From: Amycolatopsis pretoriensis
Lineage (GTDB): Bacteria; Actinomycetota; Actinomycetes; Mycobacteriales; Pseudonocardiaceae
Assembly (NCBI RefSeq): GCF_900107925.1
Contig: NZ_FNUJ01000001.1
Location: 868,001-932,000 of the forward strand
Length of the DNA: 64,000 nucleotides
Direction of reading: 5' to 3'
Shown piece by piece: positions 34,626-43,426 of the stretch. The position numbers and the translations under genes were made by a program. The notes beneath the pieces are model-generated. The model saw nothing but the letters and a program-made list of their open reading frames with translations. It was not told the origin of the DNA and did not search any database. How positions within the stretch are numbered: position 1 is the first letter of the stretch; every line of letters starts with the position of its first letter.

Positions 34626-35617
34626 GCGAAGATCGCCAGCGCGAGCCCGGTGCCGGTGATCAGCGCGCACGCCGCGATCGTCGTGCGGCGGTAGTGCAGG
34701 ATCAGTGCCGCGAACTCGCGCAGCAGCGCGCTCGGCAGGAAGTAGCGCGCGGTCGGCGCGCCCGCCGCGTCGAACGGCAGGCCCAGCCGGCGGCACTCCA
34801 CGGCCGTGCGGAAGACGTGGTAGTTGCTCGTCACCGCCAGCACCCGGTGCGGCCGGACACCGGAGGGCAGCAGCTCGGCCGAGAACCGGAGGTTCTCCTC
34901 GGTCGTCGTCGCGCGGTCCTCGCGGCGGATCCGGTCGGCCGGGATCCCACGCTCACGCAGGTACTCGGCCATCGCCGCGGCCTCGGTGACCGTCTCGCCA
35001 GGCCCCTGGCCACCCGACACCACCAGCAGCGGAGGCACGGTTTCCCGTGAGGACAGCCGGATCGCGCGGTCGAGCCGGGCGGCCAGCAGCGGTGACACCC
35101 GGTTTCCGGCCAGGCCGCAGCCCAGGATGACGATCGCCTCGACGCCCCGGCGGCGCCGCAACCGGCTGTACAGGATCGAATACCCGAGCAGGGACACGAA
35201 GAGGAACCCGAAGTAGCAGGCGAGCACCGCCGCCGTCGCGACCAGCGCCGAGCCCCACCGGCCGAGCGGGACGAAGAACAGCCCCTCGAGCACGAGCATG
35301 CCGACGCCCAGCACGAACGACAGCAGGTTCGCGAGTTTCCGGCCCTCACGACGCACCATCCGGACGCCGTTGCCGATCAGCGCGGCCGGCAGCACGACCG
35401 CCACGAGCACGCCGACCGCCGCCAGGAGCCCGCCCAGCACCGGGGTGAGCCACTCCAGGTGCAGGGCCGCGCGCAGCACCCACAACCCGGTGCACAGGAG
35501 CGCGATCCCGAGCCAGACGGCGTTGCCGAGCCGGCGCGGTTCGCGGGCCAGGCGCGCGGCGAACACCAGCAGCGCCACGGCGGCGCAGCCGGGCAACACG
35601 GCACCCGTGACGCTCAC
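34622..35617 (-). CDS. YdcF/SanA-like DUF218 membrane protein
   Basis: 331 residues from GTG 35617 (GGGGAGG upstream). Four to five N-terminal hydrophobic helices (residues about 5-160) are followed by a DUF218 domain: AIVILGCGLAGNRVSPLLAARLDRA, LLVVSGGQGPGETVTEA, TTEENLRFSAELL and VTSNYHVFRTAVECRRLG. This family acts at the cell envelope (vancomycin sensitivity and peptidoglycan-related roles in E. coli SanA); the reaction is unproven. Confidence 0.85.
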   Translation of the reverse strand: MSVTGAVLPGCAAVALLVFAARLAREPRRLGNAVWLGIALLCTGLWVLRAALHLEWLTPVLGGLLAAVGVLVAVVLPAALIGNGVRMVRREGRKLANLLSFVLGVGMLVLEGLFFVPLGRWGSALVATAAVLACYFGFLFVSLLGYSILYSRLRRRRGVEAIVILGCGLAGNRVSPLLAARLDRAIRLSSRETVPPLLVVSGGQGPGETVTEAAAMAEYLRERGIPADRIRREDRATTTEENLRFSAELLPSGVRPHRVLAVTSNYHVFRTAVECRRLGLPFDAAGAPTARYFLPSALLREFAALILHYRRTTIAACALITGTGLALAIFA

Positions 35618-35656
35618 CCGGCCTCCCCACCTCCCGTGACGAGGCCAACGTAGAGC

Positions 35657-35690
35657 ACGCGGCCCCGGCGGTGGCACGCCGGGGCCGCGT
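35657..35690 (-). terminator. Strong hairpin terminator after the catalase gene
   Basis: A perfect 14-bp GC-rich stem (ACGCGGCCCCGGCG and complement) with loop GTGGCA begins 5 bp beyond the catalase stop. No U-run follows, as is usual in actinomycetes. Confidence 0.8.
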
Positions 35691-35695
35691 CGGCG

Positions 35696-37207
35696 TCAGG
35701 CCTTGTGCTGCATGCTCGACCGGGCCGGGTTGCCCTGGTCGGCGGCCTTCGGGTCCTTCTCGTCCTGCTTGGCCCGCACCCCGGATTCGATCCGGTCGCC
35801 GAGGTCCTTGTCGACGTTGCGCCAGTAGTCGAACGCCCGCGCCAGCACCGGCTCGGACACGCCGTTGAGCAGGTGCCCGACGATGTTGTCGACGAGCCGG
35901 CCGCGCTGGTCGTCGTCGAGCACCTCGCGGACCATCGTCCCGGGCTGGCCCCAGTCGTCGTCGTCCTCGCGCAGCGTGTACGCCGTGCGGACCATGTCGC
36001 CGTCGGTGTGCCAGCCCGCGGGTTGCCCGTACCGGGCGACGTCGGCGCGCGGGCCGCCCTTCGAGTTCGGCGCGTACACGGGGTCGGACACCTTCGTGTA
36101 CCGCATCGCGCCGTCCTTGCTGTAGCTGTGCACGGGCGCGACGGGCGCATTGACCGGCAGCTGCCGGTAGTTCGCGCCGATCCGGTAGCGGTGGGCGTCC
36201 GGGTAGGAGAACAGGCGGCCGAGCAGCATCTTGTCCGGGCTCGCGCCGATCCCCGGCACCAGGTTGCTGGGCTCGAACGCGGCCTGCTCGATTTCGCTGT
36301 GGTGATCGGTCGGGTTGCGGTCGAGGGTCATCCGGCCGACGTCGATGAGCGGGTAGTCGCCGTGCGGCCACACCTTCGTCAGGTCGAACGGGTTGAAGCG
36401 GTAGGTCTTGGCGTCGTCGAACGGCATGACCTGCACCTTCAGCGTCCAGCTCGGGTGGTCGCCGCGCTCGATCGACTCGTACAGGTCGCGCGTGTGGTAG
36501 TCGGTGTCGGCCGAGGCCATCTGGTCGGCTTCGTCCTGGGTGAAGGTCTCGATGCCCTGGTCGGTCTTGAAGTGGTACTTCACCCAGAAGCGTTCGCCCG
36601 CGGCGTTGACCCACATGTAGGTGTGCGAGCTGTAGCCGTTCATGTGGCGCCAGGTGCGCGGGATCCCGCGGTCGCCCATCAGCCACGTCACCTGGTGCGC
36701 CGACTCCGGCGACAGCGTCCAGAAGTCCCACTGCATGTCGTGGTCGCGCAGGTTGTTGTCGGCGCGGCGCTTCTGCGAACGGATGAAGTGCTGGAACTTC
36801 ATCGGGTCCCGCACGAAGAAGACCGGCGTGTTGTTGCCGACCATGTCGTAGTTGCCTTCGCTGGTGTAGAACTTCACCGCGAAGCCGCGCGGGTCGCGCC
36901 AGGTGTCGGGGCTGCCGCGCTCGCCGGCGACGGTGGAGAACCGCACCAGCAGGTCGGTTTTCGCACCCGGCTGGAAGACCGCCGCTTTCGTGTACGCGCT
37001 GACGTCGCCGGTCACCTCGAACCGCCCGAACGCGCCGCTGCCCTTGGCGTGCGGCTGCCGTTCGGGGACGCGTTCGCGGTTGAACTGCGCCATCTGCTCG
37101 ATGAGGTAGTTGTCGTGCAGCAGGATCGGGCCGTCGGGACCGACGGTGAGGGAATGCTCGTCGCTCTCGACCGGGATGCCGGCGTCAGTGGTGGTCGGTT
37201 CCGTCAT
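35696..37207 (-). CDS. katA: Monofunctional heme catalase
   Basis: 503 residues from ATG 37207, the size of small-subunit clade 3 catalases. The distal His is in [17 protein letters not shown], the conserved Asn in [11 protein letters not shown], and the proximal heme Tyr in [12 protein letters not shown]. It decomposes hydrogen peroxide in the cytoplasm. It is monocistronic: a strong hairpin follows it and the next gene on that strand is separate. A peroxide-responsive regulator is not adjacent. The symbol is a generic one. Confidence 0.96.
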   Translation of the reverse strand: MTEPTTTDAGIPVESDEHSLTVGPDGPILLHDNYLIEQMAQFNRERVPERQPHAKGSGAFGRFEVTGDVSAYTKAAVFQPGAKTDLLVRFSTVAGERGSPDTWRDPRGFAVKFYTSEGNYDMVGNNTPVFFVRDPMKFQHFIRSQKRRADNNLRDHDMQWDFWTLSPESAHQVTWLMGDRGIPRTWRHMNGYSSHTYMWVNAAGERFWVKYHFKTDQGIETFTQDEADQMASADTDYHTRDLYESIERGDHPSWTLKVQVMPFDDAKTYRFNPFDLTKVWPHGDYPLIDVGRMTLDRNPTDHHSEIEQAAFEPSNLVPGIGASPDKMLLGRLFSYPDAHRYRIGANYRQLPVNAPVAPVHSYSKDGAMRYTKVSDPVYAPNSKGGPRADVARYGQPAGWHTDGDMVRTAYTLREDDDDWGQPGTMVREVLDDDQRGRLVDNIVGHLLNGVSEPVLARAFDYWRNVDKDLGDRIESGVRAKQDEKDPKAADQGNPARSSMQHKA

Positions 37208-37304
37208 GACACCACACCGTGCGCGCCTTTCTGGATTCGGTCAAGTCCTCGGATGGCGTGTTTGACCGGCCGGAAAACGGGTATGAAGCGGGGTTTCTGG
37301 CATC

Positions 37305-37679
37305 GTGGGGGTGGTGAGTGAGCGACCGGCTTTCGTGCTGCACGAGCACTGGCGCCCGCGGCACCACTTCGACCTCCGCCTCGAGGAGGACGGCGTGCTG
37401 CGCTCGTGGGCCGTCCCGCGCGGGCTGCCGCCGGACTCGTCGGGAAACCGGCTCGCCGTCGCCGTCCCCGACCACGGGCTCGACCACCTCGCCTACGAGG
37501 ACGACACGAAGAAGGTCGCCGACACCGGCTGGTGGGAGGAGCACGACCGCACGGACAAGCGCATCCTGTTCACGTTGCACGGCCGGACCGGCGCGGTCCG
37601 CTACGCGCTGATCCGCACCGACCGCGACTGGCTCCTGCACCGCACCCGCGACCAGCCCGGAGACGCCGATGCGCGCTGA
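37305..37679 (+). CDS. Stand-alone LigD 3'-phosphoesterase domain protein
   Basis: 124 residues from GTG 37305 (GTG 37314 is possible, after GGGGGTG). The core HEHWRPRHHFDLRLEEDGVLRSWAVPRG and KRILFTLHGRTGAVRYALI match the phosphoesterase domain of bacterial NHEJ ligase LigD, with the metal-binding His and Asp of the H-x-D-x-R-L-E pattern. It lacks the ligase and primase domains. It would trim 3'-phosphate or ribonucleotide ends. Its 3' end overlaps the next gene by 11 bp. Confidence 0.85.
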   Translation: MGVVSERPAFVLHEHWRPRHHFDLRLEEDGVLRSWAVPRGLPPDSSGNRLAVAVPDHGLDHLAYEDDTKKVADTGWWEEHDRTDKRILFTLHGRTGAVRYALIRTDRDWLLHRTRDQPGDADAR

Positions 37680-38499
37680 GGTCCTGTCCGCCACGCCCAC
37701 GCTCTTCCGCGACGACCTCGTGCTCGACGAAGGCGCCAACACCGCGTTGCTGACCTGGTTGCACGGCCGCGTCGACGGCGTCTTCGTCGCCGGGACGACC
37801 GGCGAGTTCCCCGCCCTGGACCGGGCCGAGCGCCGGACGCTCGCCGGGCTCGCGCTGGACGTCTTCGGCGCGGACCGCACGATCGTGCACGTCGGCGCGG
37901 CGAGCACGCGCGAAGCCGTTTCGCTGACCCGGGACGCTCTCGCCGCGGGTGCCACGCGCCTGGCCGTGATCACGCCGTACTACCTGCCCGTGGACGCCGA
38001 CACGGTTCGCCGGCACTTCGCGGCCGTGCGCGAGGCCGCCGGGGACGCCGACGTCTACGGCTACCTCTTCCCGGACCGCACCGGCGTGACGGTGTCGCCG
38101 GCGGAGTTCGCCGCGACGGGCCTGCGCGGCGGCAAGCTCTCCGGCGCGGCCGCGGCCCGGTTCGCCGACTTCCGCGCGGCGCTGCCGGACGCGCGGTTCT
38201 GGTCGGGCGCCGACACCGACGTCGCGGCGGTGGCCCGGGGCGGCGGAGCGGGGGTGGTGTCCGGTTTGTCGTCGGCGTTCCCGGAACCGTTCACGGACCT
38301 GGCGGCGGCGGTCGAAGCCGGAGATGCCGAGGCCGAACGAACTGCTCAGTCCCGCGCGGACGCCGTCCGGGCCGCGCTGGGTGGCACGGTCGAGGGGATC
38401 AAGGAGGCGGTCCGGCAGCGGGGCTTCGGGAACGGCCGGCTGCGGATGCCGGCTCCGGCGCCGCCGGTCGAGCGGATCGCGGCCTACGCCCGCAGCTGA
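37669..38499 (+). CDS. DapA-family class I aldolase/synthase
   Basis: 276 residues from ATG 37669. The (beta/alpha)8 dihydrodipicolinate synthase/N-acetylneuraminate lyase family shows GTTGEF (pyruvate carboxylate binding), YYLPVDADTV, a Tyr in YGYLFPDRTG and the Schiff-base Lys in LRGGKLSG. It is slightly shorter than DapA (about 295), so a pyruvate-dependent aldolase or lyase of unknown substrate is likelier than lysine synthesis. It overlaps the phosphoesterase gene by 11 bp and the convergent DUF998 gene by 16 bp. Confidence 0.83.
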   Translation: MRAEVLSATPTLFRDDLVLDEGANTALLTWLHGRVDGVFVAGTTGEFPALDRAERRTLAGLALDVFGADRTIVHVGAASTREAVSLTRDALAAGATRLAVITPYYLPVDADTVRRHFAAVREAAGDADVYGYLFPDRTGVTVSPAEFAATGLRGGKLSGAAAARFADFRAALPDARFWSGADTDVAAVARGGGAGVVSGLSSAFPEPFTDLAAAVEAGDAEAERTAQSRADAVRAALGGTVEGIKEAVRQRGFGNGRLRMPAPAPPVERIAAYARS

Positions 38500-39164
38500 A
38501 CCCCGGCGCGCATCGCCCGGTGCGCCCAGCGACCCAGCACGACGAGCAACGCGATCTCCAGCACCATCATCAGGCGCTCCACCAGGCCGGTCGCCACCGT
38601 CGGGAGGTGGCCGCCGAGCACGACGTTCACCGCGAACGGGACGATGAACGGCAGGTAGAACGGGATGGCCGCCAGCGCCAGCCGCCGTGACCAAGTCGCG
38701 AACCGCCGCCAGCGCGGGTCGTCACGGTGGCGCCGGCCCAGCGCCCAGCCGACGATCGGCAGGCTCAGGCACGTCACCGCCGAGGCGTAGAGGTGGATCT
38801 TGCCGGTGGCGGTGATGGCGCCGCCCTGCGGGTCCTTCGCGAAGACGGCGACGGCGAGCAGGCTCACGCACCACAGGACCTTCGCGGCCACCAGCGCCGG
38901 GTTGGCCAGCAGGCCCCGCCGGTAGAGCGCCACCAGCAGCAGTGCCGAGCCGGTGCTGGTGAGCAGGAGCGCGCCGTCCCACATCCAGCGGCCCGGGCTG
39001 AGCGCGTAGTCGCTGAGCATCGAGCTGACCGGGTCCAGCGGGGCGAGGCGCCGGTCGAGGTGCAGCACGGCGAGCAGGACGAGGGCGCCGGCGAACGCGG
39101 CCAGCGCGCCGGGCACGAGCAGCCGGGCGCGGAGGCGGGGACGGACGGGTGCGGGGCACAGCAT
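38484..39164 (-). CDS. DUF998 membrane protein
   Basis: About 226 residues from ATG 39164; GTG 39176 and TTG 39200 are in-frame alternatives and none has an ideal ribosome site. Six hydrophobic helices, DPVSSMLSDYALSPGRWMWDGA early on, and AITATGKIHLYASAVTCLSLP fit DUF998. Function unknown; relatives are small integral membrane proteins. A pair of palindromes lies upstream. Confidence 0.78.
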   Translation of the reverse strand: MLCPAPVRPRLRARLLVPGALAAFAGALVLLAVLHLDRRLAPLDPVSSMLSDYALSPGRWMWDGALLLTSTGSALLLVALYRRGLLANPALVAAKVLWCVSLLAVAVFAKDPQGGAITATGKIHLYASAVTCLSLPIVGWALGRRHRDDPRWRRFATWSRRLALAAIPFYLPFIVPFAVNVVLGGHLPTVATGLVERLMMVLEIALLVVLGRWAHRAMRAGVQLRA

Positions 39165-39279
39165 GTAGAGGGACACTCCCGGGCGGCTCGGCTGGTTCAA
39201 GCGAAGCCGCGGACGCTACCCGTGACCGTTCCGTGACCAACGCGCGACACGCCCGAGATGTGATCCCCGCCACCGCCGG

Positions 39280-39297
39280 AGCTTTCACGTGAAAGCT
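39280..39297. repeat. Palindrome AGCTTTCACGTGAAAGCT, copy 1
   Basis: A perfect 18-bp palindrome centred on CACGTG. Its inner 12 bases TTTCACGTGAAA are identical to the core of ParB-binding parS sites, but the flanking base pair is C/G rather than the G/C of parS. Centre to centre it is 33 bp from copy 2. Confidence 0.75.
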
Positions 39298-39308
39298 GCG
39301 ACCTGGAG

Positions 39309-39334
39309 GCGGAGCTTTCACGTGAAAGCTCCGC
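39309..39334. repeat. Extended 26-bp palindrome, copy 2
   Basis: The same core AGCTTTCACGTGAAAGCT is extended by GCGG/CCGC to a perfect 26-bp palindrome, directly next to the NAD kinase stop codon. As RNA it would form a hairpin with almost no loop, so it may end transcription. As DNA it may bind a dimeric protein. Confidence 0.75.
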
Positions 39335-40201
39335 TCAGTGGTCGCCGTCCTGGGGGATCTCGGCCGAGTCCGTCAGCCGCAGCTTGCGCCGGGCCCGCTG
39401 GTAGAACGTCGTCATCCCGAGCCGGACGACCCGGGCCGCGCTGGGGCGGGCGCGCAGGTCGAGCCGGTCGCCGGGGGAGATGTACCCCTGGACCTGGCCG
39501 TCGACCTCCACCGCGAGCCGGCCGCTGGTCGGCAGCAGCTCCAGCGTCACCTCGTCGTGCACCGACAGCACCACGCCCCGGCTGTACGCCGAGTGCGGCG
39601 CCGCCGGCGTCACCAGCAGTGCTTCGACCGACGGGCTGGTGATCGGCCCGCCGGCGGAGAAGCTGTACGCCGTCGACCCGGTCGGCGTCGCGACGACCAC
39701 CGCGTCCGCCGAGTAGCTGACGAACTGCTGGCCGCCGACGTGCACCGCGACCACCGCGCTGCCGTCGCCGGGCACGCGGACCACGGCGATGTCGTTGAAC
39801 GCCGTGATCTTCCGCCCCTCCAGCACGGCGTCCACGGCCAGCCGCGGCTCCACCGTGAACTGGTGGTCGTCGATGGCCGAGAGCGCGCCGGGCAGGTCCG
39901 GGACGTCGACCTCGGCGAGAAAACCGAGCTTGCCGAGGTTCACCCCGAGCACCGGCGCGCGCTGCCCGTCGGCCAGCCGCATGGCCCGCAGCATCGTGCC
40001 GTCGCCGCCGAGGCTGACGACCAGGTCGGACCGGCGGCCGAGCTCCTCCGCCGTCACCCCGATCGCCGCGCAGTTGAGGCGGACGATCTCGTCGGCGATG
40101 CCGAGGATCTCGATGTTCCGGTTGCCCGCCCAGCCGAGCACGGCCTCGACGGCGGCCGCCGAGTCGCGGCGGGGGTGCAGCACGAGTCCCGCGGAGTGCA
40201 T
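39335..40201 (-). CDS. nadK: NAD kinase
   Basis: 288 residues from ATG 40201. Motifs GGDGTMLRAMRL, LGVNLGKLGFLAEV, FNDIAVVR in the NE/D position, and ATPTGSTAYSFSAGGP are diagnostic. It makes NADP from NAD with ATP or polyphosphate. It lies 33 bp downstream of the Baeyer-Villiger gene on the same strand and may be co-transcribed with the NADPH-using P450/monooxygenase operon. It could also be a second NAD kinase, since the housekeeping copy usually sits beside recN and a TlyA-type rRNA methylase. Confidence 0.93.
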   Translation of the reverse strand: MHSAGLVLHPRRDSAAAVEAVLGWAGNRNIEILGIADEIVRLNCAAIGVTAEELGRRSDLVVSLGGDGTMLRAMRLADGQRAPVLGVNLGKLGFLAEVDVPDLPGALSAIDDHQFTVEPRLAVDAVLEGRKITAFNDIAVVRVPGDGSAVVAVHVGGQQFVSYSADAVVVATPTGSTAYSFSAGGPITSPSVEALLVTPAAPHSAYSRGVVLSVHDEVTLELLPTSGRLAVEVDGQVQGYISPGDRLDLRARPSAARVVRLGMTTFYQRARRKLRLTDSAEIPQDGDH

Positions 40202-40234
40202 GTCAGCGGCCCCGGACCGGCGGAGTGCAGAGCG

Positions 40235-41710
40235 TCATGCGCTCAGTCTGCCCGCTCCCGCCTTCCGCCGCGAGAACCGCAGCGCGCCGTCGTCGATCTT
40301 GCCGTGCCGCAGCTTGACGACGTCGTGGGCGTAGCTCATGCCGAGCGTCCACGGCGCCCGCGAGCCGGCCTTCGGGAACTCGTCGATCGACCGGAGCACG
40401 TACCCGGCGTCGAAGTCGAGCAGCGGCCGCTCGGTGACCGCCGGGTCGTCGTTGACCGGGACGGCCTGGTCGTAGCCGCCGCGGTCGAGGTGGCGCAGCA
40501 ACCGGACGACGTACTCGCCGACGAGGTCGGCCTTGAGCGTCCACGACGCGTTCGTGTAGCCGATCGTGAACGCGAAGTTCGGCACGCCGCTGAGCATCAT
40601 CCCCTTGTACGCCATGGTTTCCGGCAGCTTGACGGGGTCGCCGTCGACGACCAGGTCGATGCCGCCGAAGGCCAGCAGCCGCAGCCCGGTGGCGGTGACG
40701 ACGACGTCCGCTTCGAGCTCGTCGCCCGATTCGAGCCGGATGCCGGAGCCGGTGAAGGAGGCGATCCGGTCGGTGACGATCGAGGCGTCACCACGCTTGA
40801 TGGACCGGAACAGGTCGCCGTCCGGCACCAGGCACAGCCGCTGGTCCCAGGGCTGGTAGCGCGGCTTGAAGTGGGTGTCGACGGCGTACCCGGGCGGCAG
40901 CTGCTTCATCGCGGCCTTGCGGATCAGCGCCTTGACCACGCCCGGGCGGCGCCGGCTGAGCTGGTAGATCAGCGTGCTCACGGCGACGTTCTTCCAGCGC
41001 GCGATCGGGTAGGCGAGCTTCGGGCCGAGCAGCCCGCGCAGCCGGTTGGCCAGCGCGTCCTCCGACGGCAGCGACAGGATGTAGGTGGGGGAGCGCTGCA
41101 GCATCGTCACGTGCTCGGCGCGGTCGGTCATCGCCGGCACGAGCGTCACGGCGGTCGCGCCGCTGCCGATCACGACGACCTTCTTGCCGGCGTAGTCGAG
41201 GTCTTCGGGCCAGTGCTGCGGGTGCACGACCGTGCCGGCGAAGTCCTCGATGCCGGGGAACTCCGGGGTGTGGCCGCCGGCGTAGTCGTAGTAACCGCTG
41301 CACAGGTAGAGGAACTTCGCGGTGAACTCGACCGGTTTCCCGTCGTGGGTCGCCTCGACCGTCCACAATGCATCCTTTGTGGACCATTCGGCGCGGACCA
41401 CCTTGTGCCCGAACCGGATGTGCCGGTCGATCCCGGCGTCGGCCGCGGTGTCGCGCACGTACTGGAGGATCGACGGGCCGTCCGCGATGGCCTTCGCGTC
41501 GGTCCACGGCCGGAACCGGTAGCCGAGGGTCTGCATGTCCGAATCGGACCGGACACCGGGGTAGCGGAAGAGGTCCCACGTGCCGCCGATGGCCTCGCGG
41601 GCCTCCAGGATCGCGTACGTCTTGCGCGGGAAGGCCGTCCGCAGGTGGTGGGCCGCGCCGACGCCGGACAGCCCGGCGCCGACGATCAGGACTTCGACGT
41701 GCTCGGTCAT
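40235..41710 (-). CDS. Flavin-containing Baeyer-Villiger-type monooxygenase (EthA/MymA-like)
   Basis: 491 residues from ATG 41710, overlapping the next operon gene (ATGA). Two Rossmann motifs (VGAGLSGVGAA and VIGSGATAVTL) flank the fingerprint FAGTVVHPQHWP, and SDSDMQTLGYRF is typical of EthA-like enzymes. It uses NADPH, FAD and oxygen to convert ketones to esters or to oxidise sulfur compounds. The downstream operon hydrolase and SDR suggest a pathway alcohol to ketone to ester to acid. Confidence 0.9.
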   Translation of the reverse strand: MTEHVEVLIVGAGLSGVGAAHHLRTAFPRKTYAILEAREAIGGTWDLFRYPGVRSDSDMQTLGYRFRPWTDAKAIADGPSILQYVRDTAADAGIDRHIRFGHKVVRAEWSTKDALWTVEATHDGKPVEFTAKFLYLCSGYYDYAGGHTPEFPGIEDFAGTVVHPQHWPEDLDYAGKKVVVIGSGATAVTLVPAMTDRAEHVTMLQRSPTYILSLPSEDALANRLRGLLGPKLAYPIARWKNVAVSTLIYQLSRRRPGVVKALIRKAAMKQLPPGYAVDTHFKPRYQPWDQRLCLVPDGDLFRSIKRGDASIVTDRIASFTGSGIRLESGDELEADVVVTATGLRLLAFGGIDLVVDGDPVKLPETMAYKGMMLSGVPNFAFTIGYTNASWTLKADLVGEYVVRLLRHLDRGGYDQAVPVNDDPAVTERPLLDFDAGYVLRSIDEFPKAGSRAPWTLGMSYAHDVVKLRHGKIDDGALRFSRRKAGAGRLSA

Positions 41711-42552
41711 CGAACGGCCTCCGTCCGCCGCGGGCGCTTCATCACGCGCGAGAGCACGGCGTTGTAGTGGGTGGGGGTGATGCGGGCGAGCGCGTCGAAC
41801 AGGTAGGCGTCCGGGCCGACCAGGATGCGGGCCTTGCCGCGGTCGACGCCGGCGTGGATGATCGCGGCCGCCTTGTCCGGCGACGTCATGGTCATGGCTT
41901 CGAACTGCGCGGCCATCTCTTCGCGGCTGCGGCCCAGACCGGTGGGGTCGCGGCGCAGGCGGGCGTTGCGCGCGATGTTCGTCGTGATGCCGCCGGGGTG
42001 CACGGTGATCGCCCGGACCGCGGACCCCTGCAGCTCCTGCCGGAGCGACTCGGTGAAGCCCCGGACGGCGAACTTCGCGGCGCAGTACGCACTCTGGTTC
42101 GGCATCCCGAGCAGGCCGAACACGCTGGAGGTGTTGACGATGGCGCCTTCGCCCTGCTCGACGAGGATCGGCAGGAACGCGCGCGTGCCGTGCACGACGC
42201 CGCGGAAGTTGATGTCGTGCAGCCAGTCGTCGTCCTCGATCACCGCGTCGAGGACGGTGGAAGTGACGGCGACGCCCGCGTTGTTGAACACGGCGGCCAG
42301 GGGCGCCGCGAGCCAGTCCTTGACTTCGGCGGCGAACTTCAGCTGGTCCTCGGCGTCGCGGACGTCGAGGACACGCGTCAGCACCCTGCCGTGCAGGGCG
42401 GCCGCGGTGGCTTTGAGACCGTCTTCGTCGACGTCGGCCAGGGCGACCGGCGAGCCGAGCCGGGACAGCCGCGTGGCCAATGCGCGACCGATGCCGGAGG
42501 CCGCGCCGGTGATCACCACCGGGCGGCCGGTGAGGCTACGGGGCCGTGACAT
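41707..42552 (-). CDS. SDR oxidoreductase of the P450 operon
   Basis: 281 residues from ATG 42552. Classical SDR motifs TGAASGIGRALA, NNAG, Ser in VNTSSV and YCAAKFAV, and HPGGITT. C-terminal residues resemble the SadH/Rv3085 group. It probably oxidises the alcohol made by the P450 to a ketone for the Baeyer-Villiger enzyme. Its start overlaps the hydrolase gene by 17 bp. Confidence 0.87.
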   Translation of the reverse strand: MSRPRSLTGRPVVITGAASGIGRALATRLSRLGSPVALADVDEDGLKATAAALHGRVLTRVLDVRDAEDQLKFAAEVKDWLAAPLAAVFNNAGVAVTSTVLDAVIEDDDWLHDINFRGVVHGTRAFLPILVEQGEGAIVNTSSVFGLLGMPNQSAYCAAKFAVRGFTESLRQELQGSAVRAITVHPGGITTNIARNARLRRDPTGLGRSREEMAAQFEAMTMTSPDKAAAIIHAGVDRGKARILVGPDAYLFDALARITPTHYNAVLSRVMKRPRRTEAVR

Positions 42553-43426
42553 CGCTGCTCCTCGCGTGCTTGTCGATGAGGTCGAGGATCGTCGGCCACG
42601 CGCCTTCGGGCAGGTCGTGGCCCATGCCGGAGACGGTTTCCAGGCGGGCGCCCGGGATCGCGCGCGCGGTGGCGGCGCCGCCGGTGGGGTGGACCATCCG
42701 GTCGCGGTCGCCGTGGATCACCAGCGTGGGCGCGGTGATCCGCCGCAGCAGCGGGGTCCGGTTGCCGGACTTCATGATCGCGGCGAGCTGGCGGCCCACG
42801 CCACCGGATGTCGGGTCGCGGTCCCAGCCCGTCCCGGCCAGCTCGCGCACGAAAGCCTCGTCGAACGGGAAGCCGTGCGAGCCGATGTGCCGGAACATCC
42901 GGACGGCGCTCTCGACGGCCTCTTCGCGGGACTTCGGCGGCTTCGCGCCCATCATCCGCAACGTCGAGAACGCGGGGCGGCCGAGCAGGCGCGACCCGGT
43001 CGTCGACATGATCGACGTCAGGGTGCGGATCCGGTCCGGGTGCAGCGCCGCGACCGTCTGGGAGATCATGCCGCCCATCGAGACGCCCGCGATGTGGACG
43101 GTTTCGAGGTCGAGGGCGTCGACCAGGCCGATCGTGTCGGCGGCCAGGTCGGTCAGGTCGTACTGCTGCGCGGGGAACCGGCCCGCGAGCATGCCGGGCA
43201 GGCTCGGCGGCCGGAAGCGGGGATGGGTCGAGCGCCCGGTGTCGCGGTTGTCGAACCGGACGACCTCGAAGCCGCGCTCGGCGAGCTGCGCGCAGAAGGC
43301 GTCCGGCCAGCTGTGCAGCTGCTGGCCCAGCCCGGCGACGAGGACGAGGGGCTCGGCGCCGGCGTCCCCGATCCGCTCGTAGGCCAGGGAAATGCCCCGG
43401 CCGACGTCGGCGATCTGTTCGGTCAC
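42536..43426 (-). CDS. Alpha/beta hydrolase
   Basis: 296 residues from GTG 43426, overlapping the P450 stop (GTGA). Oxyanion region LVAGLGQQLHSW, nucleophile GVSMGGMISQTVA, acid in HGDRDRMVHP and His in GMGHDLPEG form a complete triad. It could hydrolyse the ester formed by the Baeyer-Villiger enzyme. Substrate unknown. Confidence 0.88.
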   Translation of the reverse strand: MTEQIADVGRGISLAYERIGDAGAEPLVLVAGLGQQLHSWPDAFCAQLAERGFEVVRFDNRDTGRSTHPRFRPPSLPGMLAGRFPAQQYDLTDLAADTIGLVDALDLETVHIAGVSMGGMISQTVAALHPDRIRTLTSIMSTTGSRLLGRPAFSTLRMMGAKPPKSREEAVESAVRMFRHIGSHGFPFDEAFVRELAGTGWDRDPTSGGVGRQLAAIMKSGNRTPLLRRITAPTLVIHGDRDRMVHPTGGAATARAIPGARLETVSGMGHDLPEGAWPTILDLIDKHARSSDVTAP

